From the NCBI GenBank assembly GCA_030596395.1, contig JAUVKF010000002.1:1-64000 (forward strand): DNA of 64,000 nucleotides. The letters run 5' to 3'. Shown piece by piece: positions 63,372 to 64,000 of the stretch. Position 1 is the first letter of the stretch; every line of letters starts with the position of its first letter. The notes under the pieces were generated by a model. It did no database searches, was not told the origin of the DNA, and worked only from the letters and a program-made list of their open reading frames with translations. This DNA comes from Chlorobiota bacterium (GTDB lineage: Bacteria > Bacteroidota > Bacteroidia > Bacteroidales > F082). A program made the translations under genes and the position numbers.

Positions 63372-63905
63372 ATGCTGGAAATCCTGATCACATCTAAAAC
63401 CAGAATAAACCTCCTGCTCAAATTTTTCCTGAACAGTAAAAATACAGCATGGTTGCGCTCTTTGGAATCAGAGTTTCCTGAAACCAGTAATGCAATCAGG
63501 CTTGAGCTTTTAAGACTTGAAAGAGCAGAGCTGTTGAAGTCGAAATTTGTTGGAAATAAGAAGGTTTACCAGGCCAATACGAAACACCCGCTATTCCCAG
63601 AAATTAACAGTTTATTAATGAAACATTTTGGGTTAGATGAAGTAGTAGAAAGGGTAACAAAAAAACTGGGTGATTTGGATAAAGTGTACCTGGTTGGAAA
63701 ACTCGCTAAGGGACAGGAAAGTAAGATGGTTGACTTTTGGTTTGTTGGTGAAAAAATTGATAAAAATTATTTACTGAAGGTGATTGAAAAAGCAGAAATA
63801 AAAATTGGCCGGAAAATCCGGTATATAACCCTCAGTAAAAGTGAATTTAAAGACTTTTCGAAGAATGTAAAAGAGAACGAGCTTTTGCTGCTTTGGAAAC
63901 CATAG
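63372..63905 (+). CDS. Winged-helix protein with nucleotidyltransferase-like C-terminal domain
   Basis: 177 residues. Residues about 1-80 form an ArsR-like winged helix: SKTRINLLLKFFLNSKNTAW, then NAIRLELLRLERAELLKSKF and the wing VGNKKVYQANTKHPLF. Residues about 95-177 resemble a minimal nucleotidyltransferase fold (KLGDLDKVYLVGKLAKGQES, MVDFWFVGE, IRYITLSKSEFKDF), but the GS and DxD catalytic pattern is not intact (GKLAKG and VDFWFV). Such fusions recur in Bacteroidota polysaccharide loci and probably act as local regulators. The 95 bases downstream to the window edge hold no recognisable feature. Confidence 0.72.
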   Translation: MLEILITSKTRINLLLKFFLNSKNTAWLRSLESEFPETSNAIRLELLRLERAELLKSKFVGNKKVYQANTKHPLFPEINSLLMKHFGLDEVVERVTKKLGDLDKVYLVGKLAKGQESKMVDFWFVGEKIDKNYLLKVIEKAEIKIGRKIRYITLSKSEFKDFSKNVKENELLLLWKP

Positions 63906-64000
63906 TTGGTTAAAAAACAACAAATTAACATTCAGTTACATAAAAAATATATGTGACTTACGAGGCGAAGCTGTAAGTGTTGCTATCCTGATATAATGTA

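Noticed and set aside
63906-64000. Gene or RNA at the right edge
   Set aside because: Only 95 bases, with no start codon context or hairpin that can be supported.

Overview
The window reads as a chromosomal segment of a Bacteroidota bacterium, probably from the Bacteroidales/Marinilabiliales side. The reasons are two secreted proteins with Por-type (type IX secretion) C-terminal sorting domains, many lipoproteins with Bacteroidota lipoboxes, S46 and M49 dipeptidyl-peptidases, a DUF4369-type thioredoxin lipoprotein, an UpxY/NusG-like antiterminator, promoter-like TAnnTTTG (-7) boxes, and few Shine-Dalgarno sequences. I see no tRNA, rRNA, CRISPR array, prophage or intact insertion sequence. Assignments rest on motif recognition alone; no database search was possible.

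Left part (1-32 kb). A truncated leucine-rich-repeat surface protein, a TPR protein, a broken VOC/glyoxalase gene, two repeat elements, a lipoprotein and a type IX cargo protein come first. Housekeeping and maintenance genes follow: a membrane-anchored MutS-like ATPase, YdeI-like and HdeD-like proteins, recJ, a MacB-type permease, purH, mreBCD, a thioredoxin-like lipoprotein, a 1207-residue BNR/PKD cargo protein, a rpiB-lutB pair, nadA, a MORN-repeat protein, an OB-fold lipoprotein, a PepSY membrane protein, hemW, an Asp/Glu racemase-like gene and an orphan histidine kinase.

Middle (32-40 kb). This is an ABC export cluster in the order permease A1 - permease B1 - ATPase - permease A2 - permease B2 - membrane-fusion protein. 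Two upstream regions, before A1 and before the ATPase, share an ungapped module with a sigma-54-like TGGCAC box and an upstream element at identical spacing. I read this as a duplication of a promoter-ATPase-A-B unit in which the first copy lost its ATPase. The divergently transcribed histidine kinase next to it is a candidate sensor.

Right part (40-64 kb). A protein with three TonB C-terminal domains, a DPP III-like M49 peptidase and a DPP7-like S46 peptidase lead into a scarred intergenic region (45.06-45.43 kb). That region holds a lysE 3' remnant and an inverted-repeat element containing an internally deleted REP-associated tyrosine transposase. Next are a lipoprotein, lysE, a GH3-family protein, an EEP-family phosphatase/nuclease, an arginase-family protein, topA and a metallophosphoesterase. 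From 55.4 kb a surface-polysaccharide locus begins: Wza-like export protein, Wzc-like tyrosine kinase with a (Gly-Tyr)13 tail, WlbA-like sugar dehydrogenase, UpxY-like antiterminator, sulfate-activation genes cysD and cysNC, and an HTH/nucleotidyltransferase-like protein. It probably continues beyond the right edge.
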